Notes: generated by a model not told the origin, from the letters alone. A stretch of 64,000 nt of DNA from Bradyrhizobium arachidis (GCF_024758505.1 NZ_CP077970.1:5580001-5644000), one strand, 5' to 3'. Counted from the stretch's first letter, positions 1 through 9,483 are shown. Made by a program: numbers and translations.

Positions 1-159
1 CCAGGCCTTGCCGAAATCGGAGAGCTCCTTATCCGCCGCAGCACCGCCGTTGGCCTTCACGGCCTCGACCAGCGGGCGGTCGGCTGCGAAGAGATCGACG
101 TCCTCGAACGGCTGCGACTGATTGAAGACCTCGTGGGTCGCAAAGACGGGCTGGGTCAT
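1..159 (-). CDS. aidB: AidB-type acyl-CoA dehydrogenase, N-terminal fragment
   Basis: Only the first ~53 codons are inside the window, read leftward from an ATG at 159. The translation begins MTQPVFATHEVFNQSQPFED and continues with a leucine- and alanine-rich stretch. The THEVFNQ...PxxxxxLF pattern matches the N-terminus of E. coli AidB, an FAD-containing acyl-CoA dehydrogenase homologue of the alkylation (Ada) response that binds DNA. AidB-like proteins are common in rhizobia and are often not under Ada control. The family call rests on this short N-terminal match only; catalytic residues lie outside the window. Confidence 0.7.
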   Translation of the reverse strand, partial: MTQPVFATHEVFNQSQPFEDVDLFAADRPLVEAVKANGGAAADKELSDFGKAW

Positions 160-181
160 GGCTTATACCTCGGGCCGGACC

Positions 182-931
182 TTAGTTCCGGCGCGGCTGG
201 ATCGGGAAATCATAGGCTGCCCCGCCCGCCCCCGGCAGGGAAAAATGCCACCACTCCTTTGAATAGTTCACAAAGCCTTGCCGGGCCATCGCAGCAACCA
301 GCCGGTTGCGCCAGGCGCGCTGCTCTGGCGTGATGCTGCGCGCGGCGGTGTGCCCCTTGAGATCCGTGCAGTCGTAGCCGGTGCCCATGTCGACGCTGCC
401 TTCGGGCGCCCGCGCTTCCACCGGGCCCGTGCAATCCGCATAGGCCCTGGCGGGATCGATCCTGGCCGAATTGTCCGCCTTGAGGTCGACCAGCGTCAGG
501 TCCAGCGCAGCGCCGGTGGAGTGTTGCGAACGACTGGCGATGTAGCCGAGCCGAAACAGCTCGGTCTTGGGTATCTTAGGGTTGTAGCGCCGCTCCGCCA
601 CCGTCTCCCGGCCGTTCTGCGCCCACGCCACCATGTCGAGCGAAGCGCGCACCGGCCGGTAGCAATCGAACATTTTGAGCGAGAGGTTTTGCGCGGCGAG
701 CTCCTGCTGGACCGCCTTCAGCCGCAGGCCGACATCCCGCTTCACCACGCACTCGCCGGCGGCATAGCCGTTGAGCGGCTTGCCGACAAAGTTGTTGGAT
801 GTAGCGTAGCGGATGTCCTGGATGATGGTGGGATCGATGTCGCGCAGATAGACGAAGCCGCCGGGGAGCGATTGGGCGGCAGCGGATGAGATTAAGGCTA
901 ACGAAACGAGCGCAGTTAGAATTGATTTCAC
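182..931 (-). CDS. Secreted D-alanyl-D-alanine dipeptidase (peptidase M15D, VanX/DdpX type)
   Basis: The protein has a short basic N-terminus, a hydrophobic segment ending in AAA-Q (signal peptide), then an M15D domain. Zinc ligands are visible in the SxHxxGxAxD motif (His137, Asp144) and in EWWH (catalytic Glu226, zinc His229). The family cleaves D-Ala-D-Ala in the periplasm, either for peptidoglycan recycling or use as nutrient. No vanA/vanH-like genes are nearby, so a vancomycin-resistance role is not suggested. I chose the GTG at 931 (249 aa). The in-frame ATG at 952 and the longer reading to 1030 fall inside a palindromic repeat, so they are probably not the native start. Confidence 0.82.
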   Translation of the reverse strand: MKSILTALVSLALISSAAAQSLPGGFVYLRDIDPTIIQDIRYATSNNFVGKPLNGYAAGECVVKRDVGLRLKAVQQELAAQNLSLKMFDCYRPVRASLDMVAWAQNGRETVAERRYNPKIPKTELFRLGYIASRSQHSTGAALDLTLVDLKADNSARIDPARAYADCTGPVEARAPEGSVDMGTGYDCTDLKGHTAARSITPEQRAWRNRLVAAMARQGFVNYSKEWWHFSLPGAGGAAYDFPIQPRRN

Positions 932-947
932 GATATCTATCCAAATC

Positions 948-1033
948 GTCATGGCCGGGCTTGTCCCGGCCATCCACGCCCTTTTTACCGACAGCGCAAG
1001 ATCGTGGATGCCCGGGACAAGCCCGGGCATGAC
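948..1033. repeat. Palindromic intergenic repeat (GGGCTTGTCCCGG type)
   Basis: The two arms, 948-978 and 1003-1033, are near-perfect inverted copies (GTCATGGCCGGGCTTGTCCC... against its complement), separated by a short spacer. It lies between the divergently read M15D gene and pyrB. It can form a long hairpin and resembles the REP-like elements scattered in Bradyrhizobium genomes. Confidence 0.8.
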
Positions 1034-1126
1034 GGAGGAAACAGATCCGACAGATCAGGGGATAACTCACTTCCCCCGGATTGGGCCTTGCCGACCCCCC
1101 CATCCCCGCCTATAGCTCTGCTTTTA

Positions 1127-2080
1127 ATGACCTCCGCATCGAAATCGACCTTCGTCCTCGGTCACCGGCATCTGCTGGGTATCGAGGGCCTTTCCACTGC
1201 CGACATTACCGGCCTCCTCGACCTGTCCGAGGAGTATGTCGAGCTCAATCGCCAAGTGGACAAGAAGCGCACCGTCCTGCGTGGACGGACGCAGGTGAAC
1301 CTGTTCTTCGAGGCTTCCACCCGCACCCAGTCCTCGTTCGAGCTCGCCGGCAAACGCCTAGGTGCCGACGTCATGAACATGTCGGTGTCCTCCTCGTCCA
1401 TGAAGAAGGGCGAGACGCTGATCGACACCGCGGTGACGCTGAACGCGATGCACCCGGACATTCTGGTGATGCGCCATCACGCGTCAGGCGCGGTGGAACT
1501 TCTGGCCCGCAAGGTTGACGGTTCCGTGATCAATGCCGGCGACGGCGCGCATGAGCACCCGACGCAGGCGCTGCTCGATGCGCTGACGATCCGCCGCAAC
1601 AAGGGCCGGATCGAGGGTCTCGTGGTCGCGATCTGCGGTGACGTGCTGCATTCGCGCGTCGCCCGCTCCAACATTATCCTGCTCAACACGATGGGTGCCC
1701 GCGTCCGCGTCGTTGGCCCCACCACACTGCTGCCGCCCGGCATCGAACGGATGGGCGTCGAAGTCGCGCGCGACATGCGCGAGGGTCTGGAAGGCGCCGA
1801 CATTGTCATGATGCTGCGCCTGCAGCGCGAGCGCATGAACGGCTCGTTCGTGCCGTCGTCGAGCGAATACTTCCACTACTTCGGGCTCGACCAGAAGAAG
1901 CTCGCCTACGCAAAGCCCGACGCACTGGTGATGCATCCGGGCCCGATGAACCGCGGCGTCGAGATCGACTCGGCGGTCGCCGACGGCGCCCAGTCGCTGA
2001 TCCGCGAACAGGTGGAAATGGGAGTGGCAGTGCGCATGGCGGTGCTTGAAGCGCTCGCCCGCAACCTGCCGAACGCGTGA
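1127..2080 (+). CDS. pyrB: Aspartate carbamoyltransferase catalytic subunit
   Basis: Makes N-carbamoyl-L-aspartate from carbamoyl phosphate and aspartate, the committed step of pyrimidine synthesis. The 317-aa length is usual for the catalytic chain. The carbamoyl-phosphate loop STRT (residues 64-67) lies in [13 protein letters not shown], and the C-terminal HPGPMNRG substrate motif is present. The ATG at 1127 gives the standard length; the longer reading from 1004 starts in the upstream repeat. No Shine-Dalgarno is visible before 1127. A TTGCCG-17-TATAGC promoter-like pair at 1088-1116 would place the transcript start almost at the ATG, so translation may be leaderless (inference). The stop overlaps the next gene's ATG (TGATG at 2078-2082). 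No pyrI regulatory gene is present. Confidence 0.95.
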   Translation: MTSASKSTFVLGHRHLLGIEGLSTADITGLLDLSEEYVELNRQVDKKRTVLRGRTQVNLFFEASTRTQSSFELAGKRLGADVMNMSVSSSSMKKGETLIDTAVTLNAMHPDILVMRHHASGAVELLARKVDGSVINAGDGAHEHPTQALLDALTIRRNKGRIEGLVVAICGDVLHSRVARSNIILLNTMGARVRVVGPTTLLPPGIERMGVEVARDMREGLEGADIVMMLRLQRERMNGSFVPSSSEYFHYFGLDQKKLAYAKPDALVMHPGPMNRGVEIDSAVADGAQSLIREQVEMGVAVRMAVLEALARNLPNA

Positions 2081-3387
2081 TGCCGATGCTGACCGACCGC
2101 CGCCCGATCCTGCTCGCCAACGCGCGCGTCATCGACCCGTCGCGGGATTTCGACGCTGTCGGCGACGTGCTGATCGCTGACGGCACCATCCGCGAGACGC
2201 GCCGCGGCATCGGGGCGGCCGGCGTCCCCGAGGGCACCGACATCATCAATTGCTCCGGCAAGATCGTGGCCCCCGGCCTGATCGACATGCGCGCCTTCGT
2301 CGGCGAGCCCGGCTTCAGCCATCGCGAGACGTTTGCGACCGCGAGCCAGGCCGCGGCCTCGGGCGGCATCACCACCATCATCTGCCAGCCGGATACGTCG
2401 CCCGTGATCGACAATTCGGCAACGGTAGACTTTGTGATGCGGCGCGCCCGCGACACCGCGATCGTCAACATCCAGCCGATGGCGGCTCTCACCAAGGGCA
2501 TGCGCGGCGAGGAGATGACGGAGTTCGGCCTGCTGAAAGCCGCCGGCGCGGTAGCCTTCGGCGACGTGTGTCGCAGCGTCATGAATGCGCAGGTGATGCG
2601 CCGGGCGCTGACCTATGCCCGCGATTTCGACGCGCTGATCGTGCACGACACCGAGGATCCGCACCTCGTCGGCGAAGGCGTCATGAACGAGGGCGAGTTC
2701 GCCACCCGGCTCGGCCTGATGGGTATCCCGAATGCGGCTGAAGCCGTCGTGCTGGAACGCGACATGCGGCTCGTGGCGCTGACCGGCGGGCGCTATCACG
2801 CTGCCTCGCTGTCCTGCATCGACTCGCTCGACATCCTCAAGCGGGCGCGCGACGCAGGCCTTGCCGTGAGCGCATCGGTCTCGATCAACCATTTGGCGCT
2901 GAACGAGAATGACATCGGGCCCTACCGGACCTTCCTGAAACTGTCGCCGCCGCTGCGCACCGAGGACGACCGCCGCGCGCTGGTGTCGGCTGTCGCCTCC
3001 GGGCTCATCGACGTCATCATGTCCGACCACAATCCGCAGGACGTCGAGGTCAAGCGCCTGCCCTTCGCCGAAGCGGCAAGCGGCGCGGTGGGCCTGCAGA
3101 CCATGCTGCCGGCGGGCTTGAGGCTCGTGCACAATGGCGAGATGGAGCTGAAGACGCTGATCAAGGCGATGTCGACGCGGCCGGCGGAACTTTTGGGCCT
3201 GCCCGGCGGCACCTTGCGCTCCGGCGCGCCGGCCGATGTCATCGTCATCGACGCCGACACGCCCTGGGTGCTCGATCCCATCGATCTCAAGACGCCCTGC
3301 AAGAACACCCCGTTCGACGAAGCCCGCTTCTCCGGGCGCGTGGTTCGCACTATTGTCGGGGGACGGACGGTTTATGAGCATGTCTAA
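2080..3387 (+). CDS. pyrC: Dihydroorotase-like protein, probably non-catalytic PyrC' (PyrX)
   Basis: A 435-aa type-I dihydroorotase/amidohydrolase fold, start overlapping the pyrB stop by one base. Databases usually call it dihydroorotase, but the sequence lacks key residues. The HxH metal pair expected in DLHVHLREPG is Arg71-Ala-Phe73 in [11 protein letters not shown]. The His of the family's HxxHVS motif is replaced in YHAASLS (Ser243). The DHAPH motif reads DHNPQ (Asp316 kept, His lost). The substrate Asn of NPPLR is Ser289. A His in the VHDTED segment (189) is retained. This is the pattern of the inactive PyrC' subunits of Pseudomonas, which assemble with and stabilise PyrB. An active dihydroorotase should then be encoded elsewhere. 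Confidence 0.85.
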   Translation: MPMLTDRRPILLANARVIDPSRDFDAVGDVLIADGTIRETRRGIGAAGVPEGTDIINCSGKIVAPGLIDMRAFVGEPGFSHRETFATASQAAASGGITTIICQPDTSPVIDNSATVDFVMRRARDTAIVNIQPMAALTKGMRGEEMTEFGLLKAAGAVAFGDVCRSVMNAQVMRRALTYARDFDALIVHDTEDPHLVGEGVMNEGEFATRLGLMGIPNAAEAVVLERDMRLVALTGGRYHAASLSCIDSLDILKRARDAGLAVSASVSINHLALNENDIGPYRTFLKLSPPLRTEDDRRALVSAVASGLIDVIMSDHNPQDVEVKRLPFAEAASGAVGLQTMLPAGLRLVHNGEMELKTLIKAMSTRPAELLGLPGGTLRSGAPADVIVIDADTPWVLDPIDLKTPCKNTPFDEARFSGRVVRTIVGGRTVYEHV

Positions 3388-3422
3388 CCCTACGTGGAAC
3401 ATATCCCCGAGGAGCGCCGCCG

Positions 3423-4019
3423 ATGGGACCTGAGGCATTTTTGCCGGTGGCCCTCGTCATCGGCTATCTCCTCGGCTCGATCCCGTTCGGGCTGATTCTG
3501 ACCAAGCTTGCCGGCACGCAGGATCTGCGCTCGATCGGCTCCGGCAACATCGGCGCCACCAATGTGCTGCGCACCGGACGCAAGGGCCTGGCGGCGGCGA
3601 CACTGCTGCTCGACGCGCTCAAGGGCACGGCAGCGGTCGTGATATCAGGCTATTTCGGCGGTCCCAACGCGGCGATGCTGGCCGGCCTCGGCGCCTTCCT
3701 CGGCCACAACTTCCCGGTCTGGCTCAAATTCAAGGGCGGCAAGGGCGTTGCAGTCTATATCGGCATTTTGCTCGGCCTGTTCTGGCCGGGTGCGCTGTTC
3801 TTCTGCCTGCTGTGGCTCGCGACCGCCTTCACCACGCGCTACTCCTCGCTGTCGGCGCTGGTCGCGGCCTTTATCACGCCGATCTTCCTGTGGTGGTTCG
3901 GCCACCTCGCGCTCGCCTCGCTGTTCGCGGTGCTGACGCTGGTCCTGTTCTACACGCACCGCGAAAACATCAAGCGGTTGCAATCGGGCACCGAGAGCCG
4001 GATCGGACAAAAATCGTAG
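3423..4019 (+). CDS. plsY: Acyl-phosphate:glycerol-3-phosphate acyltransferase
   Basis: Inner-membrane enzyme that transfers an acyl group from acyl-phosphate to glycerol-3-phosphate, the first step of phospholipid synthesis. It is 198 aa with about five hydrophobic segments. The three PlsY motifs are visible: GSIPFG(L), [11 protein letters not shown] near residues 39-49, and the [17 protein letters not shown] block near 95-110. The start ATG at 3423 follows GAGGAGCGCC, a good ribosome-binding site. It lies 35 bp after the dihydroorotase-like gene on the same strand and is probably cotranscribed. The order pyrB-pyrC-plsY-(dprA)-topA is recurrent in Rhizobiales. Confidence 0.95.
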   Translation: MGPEAFLPVALVIGYLLGSIPFGLILTKLAGTQDLRSIGSGNIGATNVLRTGRKGLAAATLLLDALKGTAAVVISGYFGGPNAAMLAGLGAFLGHNFPVWLKFKGGKGVAVYIGILLGLFWPGALFFCLLWLATAFTTRYSSLSALVAAFITPIFLWWFGHLALASLFAVLTLVLFYTHRENIKRLQSGTESRIGQKS

Positions 4020-4100
4020 TCCGGAAAAAGTACGGATACCGACGCGGCGCTATCGCATTATATCCCAAATCCTGTTCGCAACTCGTGGCCATAGTGGTCA

Positions 4101-5381
4101 ATGGGTTCCAAGACTGTCATCCTGACAGAGGGGAATGGCGTTATCCGGCTTGCGTCCATGAACGAGAACACCAACGTCACGCACGATCTGGCTTCGCAGA
4201 GCGCTGCGAATGAGGCGGCGCCCGCCGGCACCGCCGCAAGCCGGCTGCTCTTCGCCACCAACATCTGGTCAGACGCGCCCGCGCCGGTCGTTGCTGAGGA
4301 AGCGCGCCCCGCTCCGCAACCGCCGGTCGTGAGCGAGACGCCTGCACCCATCGCGGTGCAGCCGGTCGCACAGCCGACGGCAATGCCGGCCCTGCCGGTC
4401 GAACGTCCTTCAACCTCCTGGCCGCCGAAACGACTCTCGCTGGCGCTGCAAGGCGGCGGCACGTTTGCGGCCTTCACCTGGGGCGTTCTGGAGCGGCTCC
4501 TGGAGGAGCCCTCGGTCGAATTCGACACCATCAGCGGTGCCAGCGCCGGTGCGATCAATGCGCTGCTGGTCGCCTCCGGTCTCGTCGACGGCGGCCGCGA
4601 GGGCGCGCGCAGCAGGCTGAACCGGTTCTGGGTGCGGCTGATGCACGAAGCGTCGTTCCGCTCGCTGATGTTGGTCGGTGGCTTTTCGCCGGCGGGAAGC
4701 TCGGTCGCATTCGGGCCGACGCTGCGCTCCGGCCAGTTCGATCCGTTCGACCTCGATCCGCTGCGGCAGGCGCTGTCGCGCGACATCAACTTTGCGGCGC
4801 TGCATGATGCGGCCTGCCCAAGACTCCTGATCGCGGCGACGCGGATCCGCGACGGCCGGCAGCAGGTGTTTGGCAATGCAGCCATCACCGCCGACGTCGC
4901 CCTCGCCTCGACCTGCCCGCCGCTGATGCATTGCGCGGTCGAGATCGATGGCGAGGCCTATTGGGACGGCGGCTATGGCGGCAACCCGCCGCTGGTGCGG
5001 CTGGTGCAGGAGACAACGTCGACCGACGTGTTGATCGTCCAGGTGACGCCGTCGCGCGACGGCTATGTCCCGATCACGCTCGCGGCGATCGACCGCCGGC
5101 TCGACCAGATCGCGGCGAATGCCGCGCTCAATGCCGAGATTTCTGCGGTAGAATGGGCGCAGTCGCACGCCTCACCTTCGCTGCGGCTGTTCAAGCTAGC
5201 AGCGGAAGACGAGATCGAGGGGCTGGCGCAGCGCTCGTCGACCGATCTTGGCCGCGGCTTCATTCGCCTCCTGCACCGCAGCGGCCGCGACGCGGCCGAT
5301 CGCTGGCTGCGGCAAAGTACGAGCGTCCGGGCGGCGCGCAAGGTCGAGGCGACCTCGCCAGCCGAGCCCGAGCTAATCTGA
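4101..5381 (+). CDS. Patatin-like phospholipase family protein
   Basis: A 426-aa serine hydrolase of the patatin family. Residues 1-110 form a low-complexity Ala/Pro-rich leader without a clear signal peptide. The catalytic domain starts with the oxyanion motif LQGGGTFAAF (about 116-124), has the nucleophile elbow GASAG (Ser148) and ends the dyad with DGG (Asp289). Such proteins hydrolyse phospholipid or neutral lipid acyl esters; the substrate is unknown. The start is uncertain: ATG 4101 and ATG 4158 are both possible and neither has a good Shine-Dalgarno. It overlaps the convergent amidase gene by 9 bp at its 3' end. Confidence 0.85.
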   Translation: MGSKTVILTEGNGVIRLASMNENTNVTHDLASQSAANEAAPAGTAASRLLFATNIWSDAPAPVVAEEARPAPQPPVVSETPAPIAVQPVAQPTAMPALPVERPSTSWPPKRLSLALQGGGTFAAFTWGVLERLLEEPSVEFDTISGASAGAINALLVASGLVDGGREGARSRLNRFWVRLMHEASFRSLMLVGGFSPAGSSVAFGPTLRSGQFDPFDLDPLRQALSRDINFAALHDAACPRLLIAATRIRDGRQQVFGNAAITADVALASTCPPLMHCAVEIDGEAYWDGGYGGNPPLVRLVQETTSTDVLIVQVTPSRDGYVPITLAAIDRRLDQIAANAALNAEISAVEWAQSHASPSLRLFKLAAEDEIEGLAQRSSTDLGRGFIRLLHRSGRDAADRWLRQSTSVRAARKVEATSPAEPELI

Positions 5382-6617
5382 TTTCGCCAATGCGTCTTCG
5401 AGGAAGCGCGCCACCGCGAGCGCGCCCGCGTCGTTGCCGAAGCGCGCGATCACCTGCACGCCGATCGGCAGGCCGTCGACCCTGAGCACGGGAACGTTGA
5501 CGCACGGGTTGCCCATCAGCGTCCACAGCCTGTTGTAGCGGGGGTCGCCGGTGGTCGCGAGTTCCTTGGGCGGCGCGGTGCCCGGCGCGGAGTAGGTCAG
5601 GAGCACGTCGACGCCCTCAAAGACCTCGCCGAGCTCGCGGCGGCCGCGGCGGCCGATCCGGCGCGCCTCGTCGTAGTCCTTCGGCGTCAGTCCGACGGTG
5701 GCGTCGAGACTGGCGCGCAGCATCGGCGCGATCTCGTCGTGGCGTTCCGAAAACTCCCAGGCGAGCGCCCGGTGCGCCTCAAAATCCTGGATCACCGGGT
5801 GGATGCGCCAGGCCTCCCGCACCATTTCCGGCATGTCGATGGTCTGCACGCCGGCGCCGGCGCGCTCGGCGGCCTTGATCGCGGCCTGCAACCCCTGCTC
5901 GGCCGCGGGCTCGACGGGACCGGCAAAGTCCTGGCTGACGATTCCGATGCGCGGCGACGTCGCCGCAGCGATGTCGGAGAACTCGTGGCGGCCGGTCATC
6001 GCGAAGAGTCCGCGCGCGAGATCCTCGGTGCGGGCACCGAACAGGCCGACCGTGTCGAGCGCCCATGAATAGCATTTGACGCCGACGGTCGGCAGCATGC
6101 GGAACGACGGCTTGATCGCGGCAACACCGCAATAGGCGGCAGGCCGGATCACCGAGCCGCCGGTCTGGGTGCCGAGCGCAAGCGGGATCATGCCGGCGCC
6201 GACGGCGGCGGCCGAGCCTGCCGACGAGCCGCCGGGACTGTGGCCGACATTGTGCGGATTGCGCGTCGGCGTCGGATCGCGCGAGGCGAACGCCGTGGTC
6301 GTGGTCTTGCCGATGATGGTGGCGCCGGCGCGCTTCAGCATCATCACAACCGGCGCGTCAGCGCGCGGCTGCCAACCCCGGTAGATGGACGAGCCCATCT
6401 CGGTCGGAAAGTCGGCCGTATCGATGATGTCCTTGATGCCGACCGCGATGCCGCGCAGCGAGCCCGCCCCTTGCGCCTTTGCCGACCGGTCGTGGCAAAC
6501 GAAAGCGCCGACATCCTTCTCCCGCGCCTCGATCGCTTCGATCGACTGTCCGATCGCGGTGTCGGGCGAGAGCTCACCCTTGTCGATACGGCGCTGGAGG
6601 TCGGCGAGTGAGATCAT
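5373..6617 (-). CDS. Amidase (amidase-signature family)
   Basis: A 414-aa amidase-signature hydrolase. The Ser-cisSer-Lys triad is visible: Lys62 in GIKDIIDT, the cis-serine in the SPGGSSAGSA block (131/132) and the nucleophile Ser155 in QTGGSVIRPA. It is not GatA: it is shorter than usual and no gatB/gatC genes are beside it. It therefore probably hydrolyses a small amide, substrate unknown. The start at 6617 is preceded by AGGGAAA on the minus strand; the longer reading to 6824 runs through sequence that reads antisense into the dprA region. It is convergent with the patatin gene and divergent from dprA. Confidence 0.85.
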   Translation of the reverse strand: MISLADLQRRIDKGELSPDTAIGQSIEAIEAREKDVGAFVCHDRSAKAQGAGSLRGIAVGIKDIIDTADFPTEMGSSIYRGWQPRADAPVVMMLKRAGATIIGKTTTTAFASRDPTPTRNPHNVGHSPGGSSAGSAAAVGAGMIPLALGTQTGGSVIRPAAYCGVAAIKPSFRMLPTVGVKCYSWALDTVGLFGARTEDLARGLFAMTGRHEFSDIAAATSPRIGIVSQDFAGPVEPAAEQGLQAAIKAAERAGAGVQTIDMPEMVREAWRIHPVIQDFEAHRALAWEFSERHDEIAPMLRASLDATVGLTPKDYDEARRIGRRGRRELGEVFEGVDVLLTYSAPGTAPPKELATTGDPRYNRLWTLMGNPCVNVPVLRVDGLPIGVQVIARFGNDAGALAVARFLEDALAKSD

Positions 6618-6732
6618 GGCGACATTTCCCTGACTTGGCAGCGCTTTTAGCATCGCGAGGCGGTCGTGCAAGCGCGCGCCCCTGTTGCCCACGCGCTGCG
6701 GTTGTTCCATGCTGCCCTCACAAGGAGACGCC

Positions 6733-7851
6733 GTGGACGCCCTCAATCCAGGGATCGAGCTGACCGAGGCCGACAGGATCGACCGGATGCGGCTGATCCG
6801 TTCGGACAATGTCGGGCCGCGCACCTTCCGTTCGCTGGTCGATCACTTCGGCACCGCGCGCGCTGCGCTGGAGCGGCTGCCCGAGCTCGCCCGCCGCGGC
6901 GGGGCGGCCCGATCGGGGCGCATCACGTCAGTGGACGAGGCAAAGGCGGAGCTCGCCGCAGCCCGACGGCTCGGCGTGAACTGGCTCGCGCCCGGCGAGG
7001 ACGGCTATCCAGCGCGGCTGGCGACGCTCGACGACGCGCCGCCGCTGCTCGCGGTACGCGGCGACCATGCCACAGCAATGCGGCCGACGATCGCCATCGT
7101 CGGCTCGCGCAATGCCTCCGGCGCCGGGCTGAAGTTCGCGGGCCAGCTTGCGCGCGAGCTCGGCGAAGCCGGCTTCGTGATCATCTCAGGGCTGGCGCGC
7201 GGCGTGGACCAGGCGGCGCATCGTACCAGCATCGCCAGCGGCACGGTCGCGGTGCTCGCCGGCGGGCATGACTGCATCTATCCGCCCGAGCACGAAAACC
7301 TGCTTGCTGACATCCTGGAGCAGCGGGGCGCGGCAATCTCGGAAATGCCACTGGGACACGAGCCGCGCGCCCGCGACTTCCCGCGCCGCAACCGGCTGAT
7401 CTCGGGCGCCTCGCTCGGTGTCGTCGTGGTGGAGGCCGCGCATCGCTCGGGATCGCTGATCACCGCGCGCATGGCCGCCGAACAGGGCCGCGAGGTCTTT
7501 GCCGTGCCGGGCTCACCGCTCGATCCGCGCGCCGCCGGCACCAACGACCTCATCAAGCAGGGCGCAACGCTGGTGACGGAAGCCGCCGATATCATCAACG
7601 CGGTCCAGCCGATCATGGAACGCCCGATCATGTTTCCGGCCGGCGAGGACGACAGCGAGCCGCTCGAAGGCGATCCGCAATCGCACGACCGCGCCCAGAT
7701 CACCGGCTTGCTCGGCCCGACGCCTGTTACGATCGACGACCTCGTGCGGATGTCGGGTGCGCCACCCTCGATCGTACGCACCGTGCTGCTGGAGCTCGAG
7801 CTTGCCGGCCGGCTCGAACGCCACGGCGGCGGTCTGGTCGCGCTGCTTTAA
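6733..7851 (+). CDS. dprA: DNA-processing protein DprA
   Basis: Binds incoming single-stranded DNA and loads RecA during transformation; widely conserved even in bacteria not known to be competent. The 372-aa protein has an N-terminal helical region, a Rossmann-like DprA/Smf domain (IVGSRNAS...[12 protein letters not shown]..., ending near [18 protein letters not shown]) and a C-terminal winged-helix-like part (about 310-372). I chose the GTG at 6733 because AAGGAGACGCC sits just upstream; the ATG at 6685 has no such site. It is divergent from the amidase gene and about 110 bp before the convergent HxlR gene. Confidence 0.93.
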   Translation: MDALNPGIELTEADRIDRMRLIRSDNVGPRTFRSLVDHFGTARAALERLPELARRGGAARSGRITSVDEAKAELAAARRLGVNWLAPGEDGYPARLATLDDAPPLLAVRGDHATAMRPTIAIVGSRNASGAGLKFAGQLARELGEAGFVIISGLARGVDQAAHRTSIASGTVAVLAGGHDCIYPPEHENLLADILEQRGAAISEMPLGHEPRARDFPRRNRLISGASLGVVVVEAAHRSGSLITARMAAEQGREVFAVPGSPLDPRAAGTNDLIKQGATLVTEAADIINAVQPIMERPIMFPAGEDDSEPLEGDPQSHDRAQITGLLGPTPVTIDDLVRMSGAPPSIVRTVLLELELAGRLERHGGGLVALL

Positions 7852-7962
7852 GCCGCGATCAAACAAAGCATCGAAACAACCCCATGCACAGTAGAACGGC
7901 CCCGCCGGCCGATTTGCGCGCGAACCCGGAAGAGGTGAACCGCGCCTGAGGCTTAGCTCGGG

Positions 7963-8376
7963 TCAGGCCGAATTGCGCGTGTCAAACCGCGTTCGCGCGG
8001 CCTCGATCTGTTGCAGATGGTCCGCCGCCCATTGGCCGAGGGCTTTGACCGGCTGCTGCAGCCCGCGGCCGAGATCGGTCAGCTCGTAATCCACGCGCGG
8101 CGGAATGGTCGGAAAGATCGTGCGCGTGACCAAGCCGTCGCGCTCGAGTCCGCGCAGCGTCAGGGTCAGCATCCGCTGCGAGATGCCGTTGATCATGCGC
8201 TTGAGCTCGTTGAAGCGTTTGGGCCCGTCGCCGAGCATCATGATCACGAACACGCTCCATTTGTCGCCGACCCGCGCGAGCACCGAGGCGACGCCGCGGC
8301 AGTCGACGTGCTGCGGATCGGGCAGTGGCGGCAAGGCAGGCGAACGGGTGTGCGTCGGTTTCAAAGATGTGCCCAT
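7963..8376 (-). CDS. HxlR-family transcriptional regulator
   Basis: A 137-aa winged-helix regulator. The HxlR signature Cys is present ([16 protein letters not shown], Cys27), followed by the [23 protein letters not shown] helix-turn-helix. It is transcribed divergently from the azoreductase gene with 83 bp between the starts. By analogy with HxlR members that sense quinones or diamide and repress azoreductases (YodB, QorR), it probably represses the azoreductase gene and itself, using the conserved Cys as sensor. That role is inferred from context and family. Confidence 0.88.
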   Translation of the reverse strand: MGTSLKPTHTRSPALPPLPDPQHVDCRGVASVLARVGDKWSVFVIMMLGDGPKRFNELKRMINGISQRMLTLTLRGLERDGLVTRTIFPTIPPRVDYELTDLGRGLQQPVKALGQWAADHLQQIEAARTRFDTRNSA

Positions 8377-8414
8377 GGCTCAAAAAAGTGCGTTCTTGCG
8401 GGGATTTCGTAGGT

Positions 8415-8427
8415 CACTCATGTAGTG
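8415..8427. promoter_or_regulatory. Candidate HxlR operator (CACT-N5-AGTG)
   Basis: An inverted repeat CACTCATGTAGTG lies midway between the divergent hxlR (start 8376) and azoR (start 8460) genes, in the 83-bp spacer. Its place fits a shared operator. The dyad is short, so it is only a candidate. Confidence 0.4.
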
Positions 8428-8459
8428 CCAGTTACAAATCTATACCATGGATGACCCAA

Positions 8460-9068
8460 ATGAAACTCCTCCACATCGACTCCAGCGTGCTCGGCCCCCA
8501 CTCCGTCAGCCGGCAGGTTTCGGCCGCAATCGTCGCGCGGCTGCGCCAGGCGACGCCGTCGCTCGACATCCAGTACCGCGACCTCACGCAGACGCCGCTG
8601 GCGCATCTGTCGGGCTCGCATCTCGCCGCCGCGCAGGGTGCGCCGGCACCCGCGGAACTCGCGCCCGACCTCGCCGCAAGCCAGGCCGTGCTGGAGGAAT
8701 TCCTGGCCGCCGACATCGTCGTGATCGGCGCGCCCATGTACAATTTTACGATCCCGAGCCAGTTGAAGGCCTGGATCGACCGCATCCTCGTGGCGGGCAA
8801 GACGTTCAAATACGATGCGAACGGACCGCAGGGCCTCTCCGGCGGCAAGCGTGTGATCGTGGCGATCTCACGCGGCGGCTACTACGGCGCTGATACCCCC
8901 GCCGCCTCGCTGGAGCACCTCGAGAGCTATTTGCGTGGCGTGTTCGGCTTCATCGGCATTACGAGTCCGGAATTCATTTCCGCTGACGGCATCCAGGTCG
9001 GGCCGGAGCACCGCGAGAAAGCGCTGGCAAGCGCGCTTCAGGCCGCAACCGGCCTGCGCGCCGCCTGA
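8460..9068 (+). CDS. azoR: FMN-dependent NADH-azoreductase / NAD(P)H:quinone reductase
   Basis: A 202-aa flavodoxin-fold protein. The N-terminus ([21 protein letters not shown]) is the FMN-phosphate loop, and the [19 protein letters not shown] segment (about 93-111) contacts flavin. AzoR dimers reduce quinones and azo dyes with NADH and protect against thiol-reactive electrophiles. Start: ATG 8460 is preferred for family length; ATG 8451 is also in frame. It pairs divergently with an HxlR regulator, the usual arrangement for electrophile-induced azoreductases. Confidence 0.92.
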   Translation: MKLLHIDSSVLGPHSVSRQVSAAIVARLRQATPSLDIQYRDLTQTPLAHLSGSHLAAAQGAPAPAELAPDLAASQAVLEEFLAADIVVIGAPMYNFTIPSQLKAWIDRILVAGKTFKYDANGPQGLSGGKRVIVAISRGGYYGADTPAASLEHLESYLRGVFGFIGITSPEFISADGIQVGPEHREKALASALQAATGLRAA

Positions 9069-9084
9069 AGCCCGTTCTTCGCAG

Positions 9085-9107
9085 CCGCCGCCAGACGTTG
9101 GCGGCGG
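9085..9107. terminator. Strong hairpin between convergent genes
   Basis: A perfect 9-bp stem (CCGCCGCCA/TGGCGGCGG) with a 5-base loop sits between the convergent azoR (ends 9068) and the small membrane protein (ends 9123). It could end transcription from both sides, but no U-run follows on either strand. Confidence 0.4.
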
Positions 9108-9122
9108 TATGCGACATCTGAG

Positions 9123-9305
9123 CTAGAACCACATCCCCCGCGTGCCCGTGATCACGGCAATCAGCGAGATGAAAAGGCCGATGCCGGAGAACAGCGCAAC
9201 GGCGATCAGTTGATTTCTGTCCGACTGCTTCTCGGTCGTCGCGGAACGCTCGGTGTAAATACGCGGTGCTGAAATCGATGAAAAAATGCGAGCTGCCTTT
9301 GGCAT
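9123..9305 (-). CDS. Small single-span membrane protein, unknown function
   Basis: A 60-aa protein with a soluble basic N-terminal half and one hydrophobic segment (about residues 34-55, LIAVALFSGIGLFISLIAVI) near the C-terminus. The ATG at 9305 has a good AAGGGAA Shine-Dalgarno; the longer reading to 9377 does not. I do not recognise the family. It is flanked by convergent azoR and lies downstream of a short-chain dehydrogenase gene on the same strand, separated by ~180 bp containing a hairpin. Confidence 0.65.
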   Translation of the reverse strand: MPKAARIFSSISAPRIYTERSATTEKQSDRNQLIAVALFSGIGLFISLIAVITGTRGMWF

Positions 9306-9423
9306 AGCGGGTTCCCTTAAATTGGGCCTCATTCCCCTACCCCTAAAAAGGTCTATGCAGCCGCCGCGAAGGTTCAACGCGTCACAAAGACGCGATCAAA
9401 TACGTCCCGCGCAGGAGGGAACC

Positions 9424-9449
9424 GGCCGGCACTTTTGATGGCGCCGGCC
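9424..9449. terminator. Hairpin downstream of the SDR gene
   Basis: A GGCCGGC/GCCGGCC stem with a loop of about 12 bases lies in the 178-bp gap between the SDR gene end (9484) and the small membrane protein gene. A T-rich tract follows on the plus strand only. It may terminate minus-strand transcription from the SDR gene. Nothing else was recognised in this gap. Confidence 0.35.
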
Positions 9450-9483
9450 TGATTCAATTTTTCACTTCATTTGATTAGCCTGA

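Noticed and set aside
182..931. Vancomycin-resistance vanX
   Set aside because: The M15D family match is good, but no vanH, vanA or regulator genes are near; a peptidoglycan-recycling or nutritional role is more likely.
1004..1126. N-terminal extension of PyrB from 1004
   Set aside because: It starts in a palindromic repeat and adds residues not found in the family; ATG 1127 gives the standard length.
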